5,924 nucleotides of DNA from Ovoidimarina sp039190895. Its GTDB lineage: Bacteria; Pseudomonadota; Alphaproteobacteria; Rhodobacterales; Rhodobacteraceae. The notes under the pieces were generated by a model, which was not told the origin of the DNA, did not search any database, and saw only the letters and a program-made list of their open reading frames with translations. The translations under genes were made by a program, and so were the position numbers. The stretch spans positions 1-5,924 of the forward strand of contig JBCCXY010000161.1 of assembly GCA_039190895.1 (NCBI GenBank). The letters run 5' to 3'. The stretch's first letter is position 1, and each line of letters starts with the position of its first letter. This document shows, in pieces, positions 5,873-5,924 of the stretch.

Positions 5873-5893
5873 GCGCCGCCTTTCAGGCGTCGC
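5873..5893 (+). terminator. First hairpin after gltA
   Basis: The arms gcgccgcct and aggcgtcgc pair at eight of nine positions (one C-T mismatch at 5876/5890) around the loop ttc, starting nine bases after the gltA stop codon. There is no T-run directly after it, as is common for GC-rich alphaproteobacterial 3' ends. It probably marks or protects the gltA transcript end, alone or with the next hairpin. Confidence 0.5.
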
Positions 5894-5897
5894 CCAA

Positions 5898-5918
5898 CTG
5901 GGGGGCTAGGCCCCCCAG
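5898..5918 (+). terminator. Second hairpin after gltA: perfect G-run/C-run palindrome
   Basis: The arms ctggggggc (5898-5906) and gccccccag (5910-5918) pair perfectly over nine positions around the loop tag, followed by 'accccc' to the window edge. The stem is very stable but not followed by T's. From memory, palindromes of this make-up followed by 'gacccc' recur after genes in many Rhodobacterales genomes, so this may be one copy of a dispersed intergenic element that works as a terminator or mRNA 3' end. Being cut by the window, its full extent is unknown. Confidence 0.55.
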
Positions 5919-5924
5919 ACCCCC

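Noticed and set aside
1..5924. A novel defence, mobile or biosynthetic system
   Set aside because: All long genes belong to known housekeeping or competence families, and there are no transposase, integrase, CRISPR repeats, toxin-antitoxin pair or tRNA-end duplication in the window.

Overview
The window looks like ordinary chromosomal DNA from a GC-rich alphaproteobacterium, most likely a member of the Rhodobacterales (Rhodobacter/Roseobacter type). Three things suggest this: strong G/C at third codon positions, recognisable Rhodobacterales-type versions of a MarR-like regulator, an XRE regulator, SdhE, ComEC, GltX and type II citrate synthase, and a G-run/C-run palindrome followed by 'agaccccc' after gltA, a form I recall as common between genes in this order. 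The taxonomic call rests on memory of protein and intergenic sequence style, not on a search.

Layout, left to right. Positions 1-129 (minus) hold the first 43 codons of a MarR-family regulator (LdtR-like) that runs off the left edge. Positions 130-188 are its AT-rich upstream region, with an imperfect 17-bp palindrome that is a candidate operator. Positions 189-464 (minus) encode SdhE, the flavinylation factor for succinate dehydrogenase. It is translationally coupled by an ATGA overlap to an upstream XRE-type helix-turn-helix regulator (461-853, minus). A 70-bp gap with a hairpin separates this pair from comEC (924-2966, minus), a polytopic membrane DNA-uptake channel without a recognisable metallo-beta-lactamase domain. 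A 91-bp divergent intergenic region (2967-3057) separates comEC from gltX (3058-4464, plus; glutamyl-tRNA synthetase). After 95 bp comes gltA (4560-5864, plus; citrate synthase). Two tandem hairpins (5873-5893 and 5898-5918) follow gltA and probably end its transcript.

Functionally, gltA (TCA entry) and sdhE (maturation of TCA complex II) are central-carbon genes flanking a tRNA synthetase and a DNA-uptake gene. The minus-strand genes comEC, XRE regulator and sdhE lie head to tail; the plus-strand genes gltX and gltA form a second possible transcription unit diverging from the same 91-bp region.

I see no mobile element, CRISPR array, tRNA/rRNA gene or clear novel multi-gene system. The points most worth a second look are the XRE-sdhE coupled pair (sitting where I would expect lexA next to comEC), the MarR-gene palindrome, a stretch of atypical codon use in the anticodon-binding domain of gltX, and the hairpins in the gaps.
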